From: Anaerolineae bacterium
Lineage (GTDB): Bacteria; Chloroflexota; Anaerolineae; 4572-78; NAK82
Direction: 5' to 3'
Assembly: GCA_025062175.1 (NCBI GenBank)
Contig: JANXAX010000122.1
Coordinates: 1 to 7,300 of the forward strand
Length of the DNA stretch: 7,300 nt
Below the pieces are notes generated by a model. That model made no database searches. It was given only the letters and a program-made list of their open reading frames with translations, and had not been told where the DNA came from. The translations under genes and the position numbers were made by a program. Numbering within the stretch: the first letter of the stretch is position 1; each line of letters begins with the position of its first letter. Positions 1-6,101 of this stretch are shown one piece after another.

Positions 1-444
1 CAACACATGAGTGCCATCGCTGCGGGCGCTCGCCGCATCGTCGATCGCGACACTGGCCCGCCAGGCCACCAGTGCACCCACCAGCGTCGAAAGGGCGATC
101 AGAACGGCGATCACGTTGCGGAAACCCTGTCCGCTCTCCATTTCCTCATAGGTGAAGAGTGTGTTGCCCAGTCGGATGCGATCGCCCACCCGCAAGCGAT
201 GGCTTGTCGTCAACAGGGTGTCGTTGACATAGGTGCCGTTTGGAGAGCCAAGATCGCGGATGACCCAGGCACCTGCCCCCTGAGCCTCGGCGACCCAGGT
301 GATTTCGGCGTGGTGGGGTGAGACAAGAGGATCATCAATCGGGATGGTGCGCGCTTGCTCGCGCCCTAAATGGATCACGGTGGCATCGAGTGGATACTCG
401 GTCCGCTCACCCGTGTGCTTCACCAGTTTCATCCTCGGCTGCAT
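1..444 (-). CDS. FHA-domain protein with a transmembrane segment, partial (C-terminus outside the window)
   Basis: This is the first 148 codons of a gene that runs off the left edge. Residues about 5-100 form a forkhead-associated domain, a phosphothreonine-peptide binding module. The hallmarks are GRE at 28-30, the VSPHHAEI strand at 41-48, DLGSPNGTYVN at 64-74 and a closing LRVGDRIRLGNTLF stretch at 84-97. Residues 110-128 (NVIAVLIALSTLVGALVAW) are a strong single membrane helix, so the FHA domain is probably cytoplasmic and an unseen C-terminal part lies across the membrane. The start at 444 is chosen because GGAGAGG lies 6 nt upstream; a second ATG at 432 is possible. The gene follows the kinase on the same strand after 68 bp and may share its transcript. 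FHA proteins usually work with Ser/Thr kinases or in secretion and cell-wall assembly, but none of these partners is visible here. The FHA call is secure; the role is unknown. Confidence 0.88.
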   Translation of the reverse strand, partial: MQPRMKLVKHTGERTEYPLDATVIHLGREQARTIPIDDPLVSPHHAEITWVAEAQGAGAWVIRDLGSPNGTYVNDTLLTTSHRLRVGDRIRLGNTLFTYEEMESGQGFRNVIAVLIALSTLVGALVAWRASVAIDDAASARSDGTHVL

Positions 445-512
445 GGATTGCCTCTCCGTTTTAGCCTATAGCATCGTGTAAAGTTTTGGATCGGGGTTGC
501 CGGCAAGACCAT

Positions 513-1589
513 TCAGCGGGACAATCCTGGCACATAGGTGTCGTACGCGGCCAGGATTTCCTCCGGTGTGGCAGTGCCGGTGGTGCGCAACTTGCGGACA
601 GTCACCGCAGCCGCCAGCGAGGCCAACCAGCCCGCTTCCCAGGGATTTGCCCCAGCCGCCAGAGCGGTGGTCAACGCTGCTAAGAAGGTGTCGCCGGCAC
701 CCACCGTGTCAATGGGTGGCGTGACTGGCATGGCCGGGATGTGGGTGTATCCTTCCGCGGCGCACAACCATGCACCTCGCTCCCCGCAGGTGATGTAGAC
801 CGGTCGCCCCGTGTGTGCTTGAGCACGTAATCCCGCTTCGACGAGCTGTTGCTCCGTCACCTCATCCGGTCGTCGTCCTGGAAACCACATCTGGGTTGCC
901 TCCACGACATTCGGCTTGATGACCATCCTCTCAAATTGCGCGATGTTCGCGCGCGAGTCCGCAGCGAAGATCACTCGGGGATGCGCTTCGGCCATCTGGT
1001 TGAGCGCTTGCACCACGCGTTCCGGCACAACACCCACCGGTTGATAGTCGGCGATGATGAGCGCATCCAGTTGCGGCAGATGGCCGGCGATCTGTTCCAG
1101 CATGGCATCTAAGATGGCATCGGGCAGAGGACAGGTGTTGACGAAATCTACGCGGGCGTCCTCTTGTTGATTGTCATAGCCCATTAGGATCATCTTGCCG
1201 TAAAAAGGGGTCACCCAGTTCGATGCGCAAGTCAGCGCTGCCTCCAGACGCAGGCCGGCAGCGTTCAGCACCTGGCGAAGTAACAAACCGCGCCAATCGT
1301 CGCCCAACACGGCGAAAGCCCACGCTTCGCGCGGTTGTAGCGCAGCCACGTTCACCGCTACGTTGGCGCAGCCGCCCGCCGAGTAGGTTTCCCGCACGAC
1401 CGGACGGTTGTACAGAGGCGCCTCGCGCGAGAGTTGGGCACGCATCATGTCCACATACCAATAACCATCCAGGGTGAAGTCGCCAACAATGCCAATGCGC
1501 ACATCCCGGATGGCCTTCAAAAGCTCTTGCAAACGGGTGCGGCTCAGCACATGGGTGTGCGCTTCGCGCGCTCGGTCTGAGTGGTGCAC
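513..1589 (-). CDS. PfkB-family carbohydrate kinase, HldE/RfaE N-domain-like (possible heptose-phosphate kinase)
   Basis: This 358-residue ribokinase-fold enzyme would transfer phosphate from ATP to a sugar or sugar phosphate in the cytoplasm. The N-terminal part resembles the kinase domain of HldE (D-glycero-beta-D-manno-heptose 7-phosphate kinase): GDFTLDGYWY at 36-45, a SREAP segment at 54-58 and the glycine-rich AGGCANVAVN at 71-80. Further motifs are KPNVVEA at 225-231, TCGERG at 267-272 and the second PfkB signature DTVGAGDTF at 294-302, with the catalytic base Asp300. The length fits the kinase alone; there is no nucleotidyltransferase domain as in bifunctional HldE. The middle motif reads ADYQPVG (180-186), where HldE proteins usually have a DYGKG-type sequence, so the substrate may differ. 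The GTG start at 1589 is preferred because AGGAGG lies 5 nt upstream. The frame stays open to a TTG at 1694, and an ATG at 1634 is a weaker alternative. Family is confident; substrate is not. Confidence 0.88.
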   Translation of the reverse strand: MHHSDRAREAHTHVLSRTRLQELLKAIRDVRIGIVGDFTLDGYWYVDMMRAQLSREAPLYNRPVVRETYSAGGCANVAVNVAALQPREAWAFAVLGDDWRGLLLRQVLNAAGLRLEAALTCASNWVTPFYGKMILMGYDNQQEDARVDFVNTCPLPDAILDAMLEQIAGHLPQLDALIIADYQPVGVVPERVVQALNQMAEAHPRVIFAADSRANIAQFERMVIKPNVVEATQMWFPGRRPDEVTEQQLVEAGLRAQAHTGRPVYITCGERGAWLCAAEGYTHIPAMPVTPPIDTVGAGDTFLAALTTALAAGANPWEAGWLASLAAAVTVRKLRTTGTATPEEILAAYDTYVPGLSR

Positions 1590-1594
1590 GGCGT

Positions 1595-1600
1595 CCTCCT
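1595..1600 (-). promoter_or_regulatory. Shine-Dalgarno sequence that decides the kinase start
   Basis: Read on the minus strand, AAGAGGAGGACGCCGTG places a perfect AGGAGG 5 nt before a GTG codon. This is the strongest ribosome binding site upstream of the kinase core and supports GTG at 1589. It makes the in-frame codons 1590-1694 leader sequence, although the ATG at 1634 has a weaker GAAGG about 5 nt upstream. Confidence 0.7.
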
Positions 1601-1607
1601 CTTGATC

Positions 1608-1621
1608 GTCGCTCAAGCGAC
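1608..1621. promoter_or_regulatory. Perfect 6-bp dyad (GTCGCT-CA-AGCGAC) in the kinase leader
   Basis: The sequence GTCGCTCAAGCGAC has perfect 6-bp inverted arms around a 2-nt centre. It lies 7 bp upstream of the kinase Shine-Dalgarno and downstream of the candidate minus-strand promoter. A 2-nt loop is too tight for a stable full RNA hairpin, so a protein operator is the more natural reading. The symmetry is seen directly; the function is inferred. Confidence 0.35.
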
Positions 1622-1651
1622 TGTGATAGAACATGAAACCTTCAAATGCAT

Positions 1652-1681
1652 AGCATAGCATCAAGTAAAGCGGTTTGCCAA
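1652..1681 (-). promoter_or_regulatory. Candidate sigma-70 promoter for the kinase-FHA unit
   Basis: On the minus strand TTGGCA (1681-1676, five of six matches to TTGACA) is followed after 18 nt by TATGCT (1657-1652, four of six matches to TATAAT). The -10 lies in an iterated TATGC stretch (TATGCTATGCAT), so overlapping -10 hexamers are possible. Transcription would begin near 1645 and give a leader of about 55 nt that includes the dyad and the Shine-Dalgarno. The call is based on consensus matching only. Confidence 0.35.
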
Positions 1682-1709
1682 TGAACCCGCGCAACGCGTA
1701 TCGGGGAAT

Positions 1710-1737
1710 TTGATGCGCAAGCGATGCGTGATACCAT
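1710..1737 (+). promoter_or_regulatory. Candidate promoter for the hydroxylase-deacetylase-macro cluster
   Basis: TTGATG (1710-1715, four of six matches to TTGACA) is followed after 16 nt by TACCAT (1732-1737, four of six matches to TATAAT). A TG two bases ahead of the -10 (1729-1730) gives an extended -10 form. A start near 1744 would leave a leader of about 45 nt before the ATG at 1790. No better candidate is visible in the gap, and the prediction is by eye only. Confidence 0.35.
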
Positions 1738-1764
1738 GGCGTGCGTCAATCGATGTGGGATGCG
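1712..1764 (+). repeat. GATGCG direct repeats in the divergent control region
   Basis: GATGCG occurs at 1712-1717, 1723-1728 and 1759-1764, with a one-mismatch copy GATGTG at 1752-1757. The first two copies start 11 bp apart, about one helical turn, and cover the -35 and spacer of the candidate plus-strand promoter. This is the arrangement expected of a direct-repeat operator. Short GC-rich hexamers also recur by chance in DNA of this composition, so the call is tentative. Confidence 0.3.
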
Positions 1765-1789
1765 CTATGGAGCATAAAGGGTTGCGAGC

Positions 1790-4576
1790 ATGACTCAAGG
1801 TGAGCGCGAAATTCGTGTATGCGTCAATGGTGCCTGGCACTCCTTGCAGGTAGGGGCGCAGACTATGCTGCTGGAGCTGTTGCGTGACCATCTGCATCTC
1901 ACCGGCACCAAGAATGGTTGTCATCAAGGGCATTGTGGTGCCTGCACCGTCCTCGTCGACGGCCATGCTGAGCGCGCATGTGTTTATCCGGCGGAGCGCG
2001 CCCATGGCCGCCACGTTGAGACCATCGAGGGCTTGGCACAAGATGGTCAGCTGCATCCTCTGCAGCGTGCTTTCGCCGAGTATGGAGCAGTGCAATGTGG
2101 TTTCTGCACCCCCGGTTTGATTATGGCCGCCAAGGCGTTGCTCGACCGCAATCCCGACCCCGATGAGGTGCAGATCAAGCAAGCGTTGCGCCATAATCTG
2201 TGCCGTTGCACCGGTTATGTCAAAATCATCGCCGCGGTGCAAGCAGCCGCGCGCGCGTTGCGCGGTGATGCCCCGCCCACATCTTCGTCCACCGAGTCCG
2301 CGGGCGTCATCGGGGGACGCAGTGTGCGTCCGGATGCCTGGGACAAGGTGACCGGGCGCACGCGCTTCACCGCCGACCTGCACGTCGCGGGCATGTTACA
2401 TGCAGCGGCGCTGCGCAGTGCCCTCCCTCACGCGCGCCTGCGGCGGGTGGATGTTCGGCGGGCACGCGGGATGCCCGGCGTGGCGGCCGTGCTCACCGCG
2501 GCCGACGTGCCCGGCGAAAAGTGTCACGGGCTGGTGCAAAAAGATTGGCCGGTGTTGGCATGGGATAAGGTACGTTATGTGGGGGACGCCATCGCCATCG
2601 TGGCCGCCGAGACGCCCGAACAGGCGCGCGCCGCCCTAGAGGCGATCGAAGTGGAGTACGAACCCTTGCCGGTGGTGACTTCCGCCGAGCAAGCGCTGCA
2701 ACCCGACGCTCCGCGTATCCACACCGACGGCAATCTATTGGCCCACATCCAGGTGACCAAGGGAGATGTCGAGGCCGCGTTCGCCCAGTGTGACCTGGTC
2801 ATCGAGCATACCTATCACACCCCGATGAGCGAGCATGCCTTCCTGGAGCCGGAAGCCTCGCTGGCCGTGCCACACCCGGAAAGCGGCAGCCTGACCGTCT
2901 ACGTGGGTTCGCAAATCCCGTTCGCCGACCGTGCGCAAATTGCTGCGAGTCTGGCCATCCCAGAAGAAAAAGTGCGCGTCGTGCACATGCCCACTGGCGG
3001 AGCGTTCGGCGGCAAAGAGGACATCTGCACCCAGATCCATGCCGCTCTGTTGGCATGGGTCACTCGGAAGCCGGTGATGATGGTGCTCAGCCGCTCCGAG
3101 TCGATGCGGGTGCATCCCAAGCGGCATGCCACCGTCATCACGATGAAATCGGGCGTGACGCGGGGGGGACGCATTCTGGCGCATCAGATTCGCATCCTGG
3201 GGGATACCGGTGCCTATGCCTCGCTAGGGGTGCCGGTGATGACGCGCGCGGCGACCCACGCCGCGGGCCCTTATGACATTCCCAATGTGCGCGTCGATTG
3301 TTATGCCGTGTATACGAACAATCCACCTGCCGGCGCATTCCGCGGCTTCGGAGTCCCCCAGGTGCATTTCGCTGCCGAATCCCAGATGGACATCATCGCC
3401 GAGGCGCTGGGGATTTCGCCCATCGAACTGCGCCGACGCCACGCCCTGCGTGTGGGCGCCAGCACCATCACCGGGCAACGCCTGCGAGAGAGTGTGGGAT
3501 TGCTGGAATGTTTGGACAAAGTCGAGGAGCGGTTGCGTGCGCTGGAAGCGGTCGAAGGAAAACCGGCCGGGGAAAGCTCTGCAACAGGCCGCTACCGGCG
3601 CGCCTGGGGACTCGCACTGGCCTATAAGAACGTGGGGCTGGGAAACGGGCTGGAAGATAGCGCCGGCGCTACGGTCGAAGCTCGTCCGGACGGCACTTTG
3701 GTAGTGCGTGTGGGAGCCGCCGAGATCGGCCAAGGCATGGTGGCGGTGCTGTGCCAAATTGTCGCCGATGCGTTTGACATCGCCCCAGAGCAGGTCGAGG
3801 TGATCTCAGGGGACACGGCCCAGTGTCTGGATGGCGGCGCCACCACCGCGTCCCGCCAGACCTTCGTCACCGGCAACGCAGTGCGCTATGCGGCACAGCG
3901 CCTCAAACAGGTGTTGACGTTGACGGCGGCGGAGCATCTGGGTGTCCCTCCCCAGGAGGTGGTCTTCCGCGGCGGCATGCTCTCAGACAAAAATGGCGAA
4001 CGCGCGCTGTCACTGGGTGACGTGGTACAACTGGCACGGCGTGAAGGGCGTGCCACCAGCGCTGACTACATTTACACGGCACCTCCAACCGTGCCGCTGG
4101 GCCAAGCCGGTGACAATCACTTCGCTTTCGGCTACGCGGCCCAGGCCGTGGAAGTGGAAGTAGATACCCTGACCGGACACGTCCGGGTGCGGCGGGTCAT
4201 CGCGGCGCACGATGTCGGGCGTGCCCTGAACCGCACCGCGCTGGAAGGGCAGATCGAGGGAGGCATCATGATGGGCATCGGGTATGCGTTGACAGAACGC
4301 TTTGTAGTTGAAGACGGCTACGTGCGCAGCGATACGCTGGCGCGCTATCGTATACCCGACATCTCTTGGACACCGTCCATCGAACACATTATCGTAGAAC
4401 ATCCTGTCAGTGCCGGGCCGTATGGTGCGAAGGGAGCGGGTGAGCTGCCGTGCATTCCCACCGCGCCGGCCATTGCCAACGCAGTCTCTCGTGCGGTAGG
4501 TGTCCGGGCATTTCGCTTGCCGATCGATGCGCGTGCGCTGCGCGAAGCGCTCGCCGCCGGCCGTCGCGTCATATAA
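1790..4576 (+). CDS. Single-chain molybdenum hydroxylase, xanthine oxidase family ([2Fe-2S]2 + molybdopterin, no FAD domain)
   Basis: This 928-residue enzyme would hydroxylate an aldehyde or N-heterocycle with water-derived oxygen at a molybdenum-pterin centre. Residues 6-82 are a plant-type ferredoxin domain with Cys44, Cys49, Cys52 and Cys64. Residues 83-155 hold the second cluster in the family spacing C-x2-C-x31-C-x-C (Cys103, 106, 138, 140). A Pro/Ser/Thr linker (about 160-172) leads to the molybdopterin part, with GGAFGGKE at 403-410, AFRGFG at 516-521, EIGQG at 645-649, TTASRQT at 685-691 and GAKGAGELP at 879-887. Glu885 is the expected catalytic base. By my own recalled alignment, Glu437 and Arg518 match the substrate-site Glu802 and Arg880 of bovine xanthine dehydrogenase. 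Order and length resemble D. gigas aldehyde oxidoreductase (907 residues). AAAGGG lies 8 nt before the ATG. No FAD subunit or maturation factor (XdhC/CoxI type) is in view. Family is near certain; substrate is open. Confidence 0.95.
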   Translation: MTQGEREIRVCVNGAWHSLQVGAQTMLLELLRDHLHLTGTKNGCHQGHCGACTVLVDGHAERACVYPAERAHGRHVETIEGLAQDGQLHPLQRAFAEYGAVQCGFCTPGLIMAAKALLDRNPDPDEVQIKQALRHNLCRCTGYVKIIAAVQAAARALRGDAPPTSSSTESAGVIGGRSVRPDAWDKVTGRTRFTADLHVAGMLHAAALRSALPHARLRRVDVRRARGMPGVAAVLTAADVPGEKCHGLVQKDWPVLAWDKVRYVGDAIAIVAAETPEQARAALEAIEVEYEPLPVVTSAEQALQPDAPRIHTDGNLLAHIQVTKGDVEAAFAQCDLVIEHTYHTPMSEHAFLEPEASLAVPHPESGSLTVYVGSQIPFADRAQIAASLAIPEEKVRVVHMPTGGAFGGKEDICTQIHAALLAWVTRKPVMMVLSRSESMRVHPKRHATVITMKSGVTRGGRILAHQIRILGDTGAYASLGVPVMTRAATHAAGPYDIPNVRVDCYAVYTNNPPAGAFRGFGVPQVHFAAESQMDIIAEALGISPIELRRRHALRVGASTITGQRLRESVGLLECLDKVEERLRALEAVEGKPAGESSATGRYRRAWGLALAYKNVGLGNGLEDSAGATVEARPDGTLVVRVGAAEIGQGMVAVLCQIVADAFDIAPEQVEVISGDTAQCLDGGATTASRQTFVTGNAVRYAAQRLKQVLTLTAAEHLGVPPQEVVFRGGMLSDKNGERALSLGDVVQLARREGRATSADYIYTAPPTVPLGQAGDNHFAFGYAAQAVEVEVDTLTGHVRVRRVIAAHDVGRALNRTALEGQIEGGIMMGIGYALTERFVVEDGYVRSDTLARYRIPDISWTPSIEHIIVEHPVSAGPYGAKGAGELPCIPTAPAIANAVSRAVGVRAFRLPIDARALREALAAGRRVI

Positions 4577-4597
4577 AGTCACGTGTGTTTTAGCACG

Positions 4598-5488
4598 ATG
4601 AAGAACGCGATGCCACCATCCACTTCCACCGCGCATCGCCGCCTGCTGGGCATCTTCGCCCATCCGGACGATGAATCCTTTGGGGCCGGCGGGACGCTGG
4701 CGAAGTATGCGCGCAGCGGGGTCGAGGTGCACGTGTGCACGATCACCGACGGCGCCGGCGGCACTTATGACCCCGCCTTGCTGGCGGCCAGTGGTGTAGC
4801 CACCCTGGTGGAGCTACGACGTCGCGAGCTCGCGTGTGCTTGCCGTGTGCTCGGAGCACAGCTATGGATGCTCGGCTACCGTGACAGTGGCATGCCGGGT
4901 AGCCCGGACAATCTCCATCCGGACAGCCTGTTGCAGGCCCCCATGGATGAAGTGATCGCCCAGCTGGTGCGCGTCATCCGCCACGTGCGCCCGCAGGTCA
5001 TCATCACGCATGAGTTCTCTGGCGGTTACAATCATCCGGACCATGTAAAAACCAGCCAGGCGGTGTACCATGCATTCCGGCTGGCTGGGGATGCGAGCTA
5101 TTCCCCGCCTTTGCCCGACGCGGCGCTGCCTCCCTGGCCACCTATGCGCCTGTATCACCTGGTGGTGCCGCGTTCGGCGATCCGTTGGTTCAGTGTGCTG
5201 GTGTGGTTGCGTGGCCAGAACCCGCGCCGTTTTGGTGTCAACGGCGATATCGATCTGACACGCCTGGGTGTGCCGGACCGCCAGATTCACGTGCGCCTGC
5301 AGCTGGATGAGTATTTGGAAGTCAAACAACAAGCGAGCGCATGCCACCGCAGCCAGGGAGGTGGTGCGATGCATTGGCCCTCGTTTCTGGGCCGGCGCGC
5401 GATGCGCTATGAGCACTTTATCCAGGTGCTCCCGTCCGGCGCGCGCCGGCATCGTGATCTCTTCGAAGGATTGGAGGCGGTGCTATGA
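4598..5488 (+). CDS. LmbE/PIG-L family zinc-dependent N-deacetylase
   Basis: This protein of about 296 residues belongs to the family of MshB, BshB and GlcNAc-PI deacetylases, which remove N-acetyl groups from sugar-linked substrates using a zinc ion. The signature AHPDDE is at 21-26, with His22 and Asp25 as zinc ligands and Asp24 as likely base. The third ligand lies in HPDHV at 146-150. Other family features are the LRRRELACACRVLGA helix at 73-87, GYRDSG at 93-98 and the late HRSQ at 250-253. No signal peptide or membrane segment is seen, so it is probably cytoplasmic. The start is uncertain: GTG at 4583, ATG at 4598 and ATG at 4610 all lack a good Shine-Dalgarno, and only 6-33 nt separate them from the hydroxylase stop, so translation may depend on the upstream gene. 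Its stop overlaps the macro gene. Mycothiol, bacillithiol or lipid-linked sugar roles are all possible; nothing here selects one. Confidence 0.93.
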   Translation: MKNAMPPSTSTAHRRLLGIFAHPDDESFGAGGTLAKYARSGVEVHVCTITDGAGGTYDPALLAASGVATLVELRRRELACACRVLGAQLWMLGYRDSGMPGSPDNLHPDSLLQAPMDEVIAQLVRVIRHVRPQVIITHEFSGGYNHPDHVKTSQAVYHAFRLAGDASYSPPLPDAALPPWPPMRLYHLVVPRSAIRWFSVLVWLRGQNPRRFGVNGDIDLTRLGVPDRQIHVRLQLDEYLEVKQQASACHRSQGGGAMHWPSFLGRRAMRYEHFIQVLPSGARRHRDLFEGLEAVL

Positions 5489-6090
5489 AACGTGAGGTCC
5501 TGTTCGAGCAACGTGTTAGTCAAGATCGGGTCATCCGCATTGTCCAGGGAGACCTGACCGAGGAACAGGTGGATGCCATCGTCAACGCCGCAAATGAGCA
5601 TTTGCAGCATGGAGGTGGCGTGGCCGGCGCCATTGTGCGCAAGGGTGGCCACGTGATTCAGGAAGAGAGCAACCGCTGGGTGCGTGAGCATGGTCCCGTG
5701 CGCACCGGAACCGCGGCGATCACAAGTGCCGGAACATTGCCCTGTCGCTACGTCATTCACACCGTCGGCCCGGTCTGGCGCGGCGGCAGCCAGGGCGAGG
5801 ATGCCCTCCTGGCCAGTGCGGTGCGCAGTGCACTCGACATGGCGGTGCGCTATCAGCTGCGCAGTGTGGCATTGCCCGCCATTTCTTCCGGCATCTTCGG
5901 CTTCCCCAAGGCACGCTGTGCGGAGATCATCCTACAAGAGGTGTATGATCACCTGTCCAGCCGCCCGGATAGCACGCTGCGTGAAGTCAATCTGTGCAAC
6001 ATCGATAGCGAAACTAGCCAGATCTTCCTGGAAGAGGCACGGAGACGCTTTGCCCGTGAAAGCGAGCCAGACACGGACGCGAAGGCCTGA
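5485..6090 (+). CDS. Macro-domain protein (ADP-ribose binding, possible ADP-ribosyl/O-acetyl-ADP-ribose hydrolase)
   Basis: This 201-residue protein is essentially one macro domain (residues about 14-190) with a short charged tail. Visible hallmarks are GDLT at 22-25, where the Asp usually contacts adenine, VNAANEHL at 33-40, the GGGVAGAI loop at 43-50, YVIHTVGP at 89-96 and the phosphate-binding SSGIFGFP loop at 134-141. The GGGVAGAI form is closer to archaeal Af1521-like domains than to the MacroD/YmdB form, which usually has an acidic residue in this loop; that comparison is from memory. Such proteins bind ADP-ribose, and many remove it from proteins, nucleic acids or acetylated forms. The ATG overlaps the deacetylase stop as ATGA, and GGAGG lies 7 nt upstream inside the deacetylase gene, so translational coupling is likely. 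Catalysis, as opposed to binding, is not proven by sequence. No toxin partner such as DarT is adjacent. Confidence 0.94.
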   Translation: MKREVLFEQRVSQDRVIRIVQGDLTEEQVDAIVNAANEHLQHGGGVAGAIVRKGGHVIQEESNRWVREHGPVRTGTAAITSAGTLPCRYVIHTVGPVWRGGSQGEDALLASAVRSALDMAVRYQLRSVALPAISSGIFGFPKARCAEIILQEVYDHLSSRPDSTLREVNLCNIDSETSQIFLEEARRRFARESEPDTDAKA

Positions 6091-6101
6091 CCCGGAATCT
6101 G

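Noticed and set aside
7..321. Open frames on the plus strand over the FHA region
   Set aside because: The minus-strand reading gives a complete FHA domain and membrane helix with a good ribosome binding site; the plus-strand frames show no domain.
497..506. The palindrome TTGCCGGCAA after the kinase stop as a terminator
   Set aside because: It is a loop-less 10-bp palindrome with no T-run on the minus strand, so it cannot form a typical intrinsic terminator.
1646..1660. The iterated GCATA/TATGC run as a phase-variable repeat
   Set aside because: Only two to three imperfect units are present, too few for slippage-based switching; an overlapping -10 element is a simpler reading.
1590..1694. 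An upstream TTG start extending the kinase by 35 residues
   Set aside because: No Shine-Dalgarno precedes the TTG, the extra residues match no family feature, and the AGGAGG before GTG 1589 is far better placed. The extension would also cover the candidate promoter.
1661..2383. A 240-codon open frame on the minus strand opposite the hydroxylase N-terminus
   Set aside because: It lies opposite a gene with intact cluster-binding cysteines, shows no recognisable domain, and long antisense frames are common in GC-rich DNA. The same applies to 3224-3757, 4010-4732 and 4862-5452.
3325..3354. A form I aerobic CO dehydrogenase (CoxL)
   Set aside because: The active-site loop reads AFRGFG, not the AYxCSFR-type sequence that carries the catalytic cysteine in form I CoxL, and the CoxM FAD gene is absent.
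5485..6090. A DarTG-type toxin-antitoxin or other ADP-ribosylation defence module
   Set aside because: Only the macro domain is present. The neighbours are a deacetylase and, on the other strand, an ABC ATPase, and no ADP-ribosyltransferase gene is adjacent.
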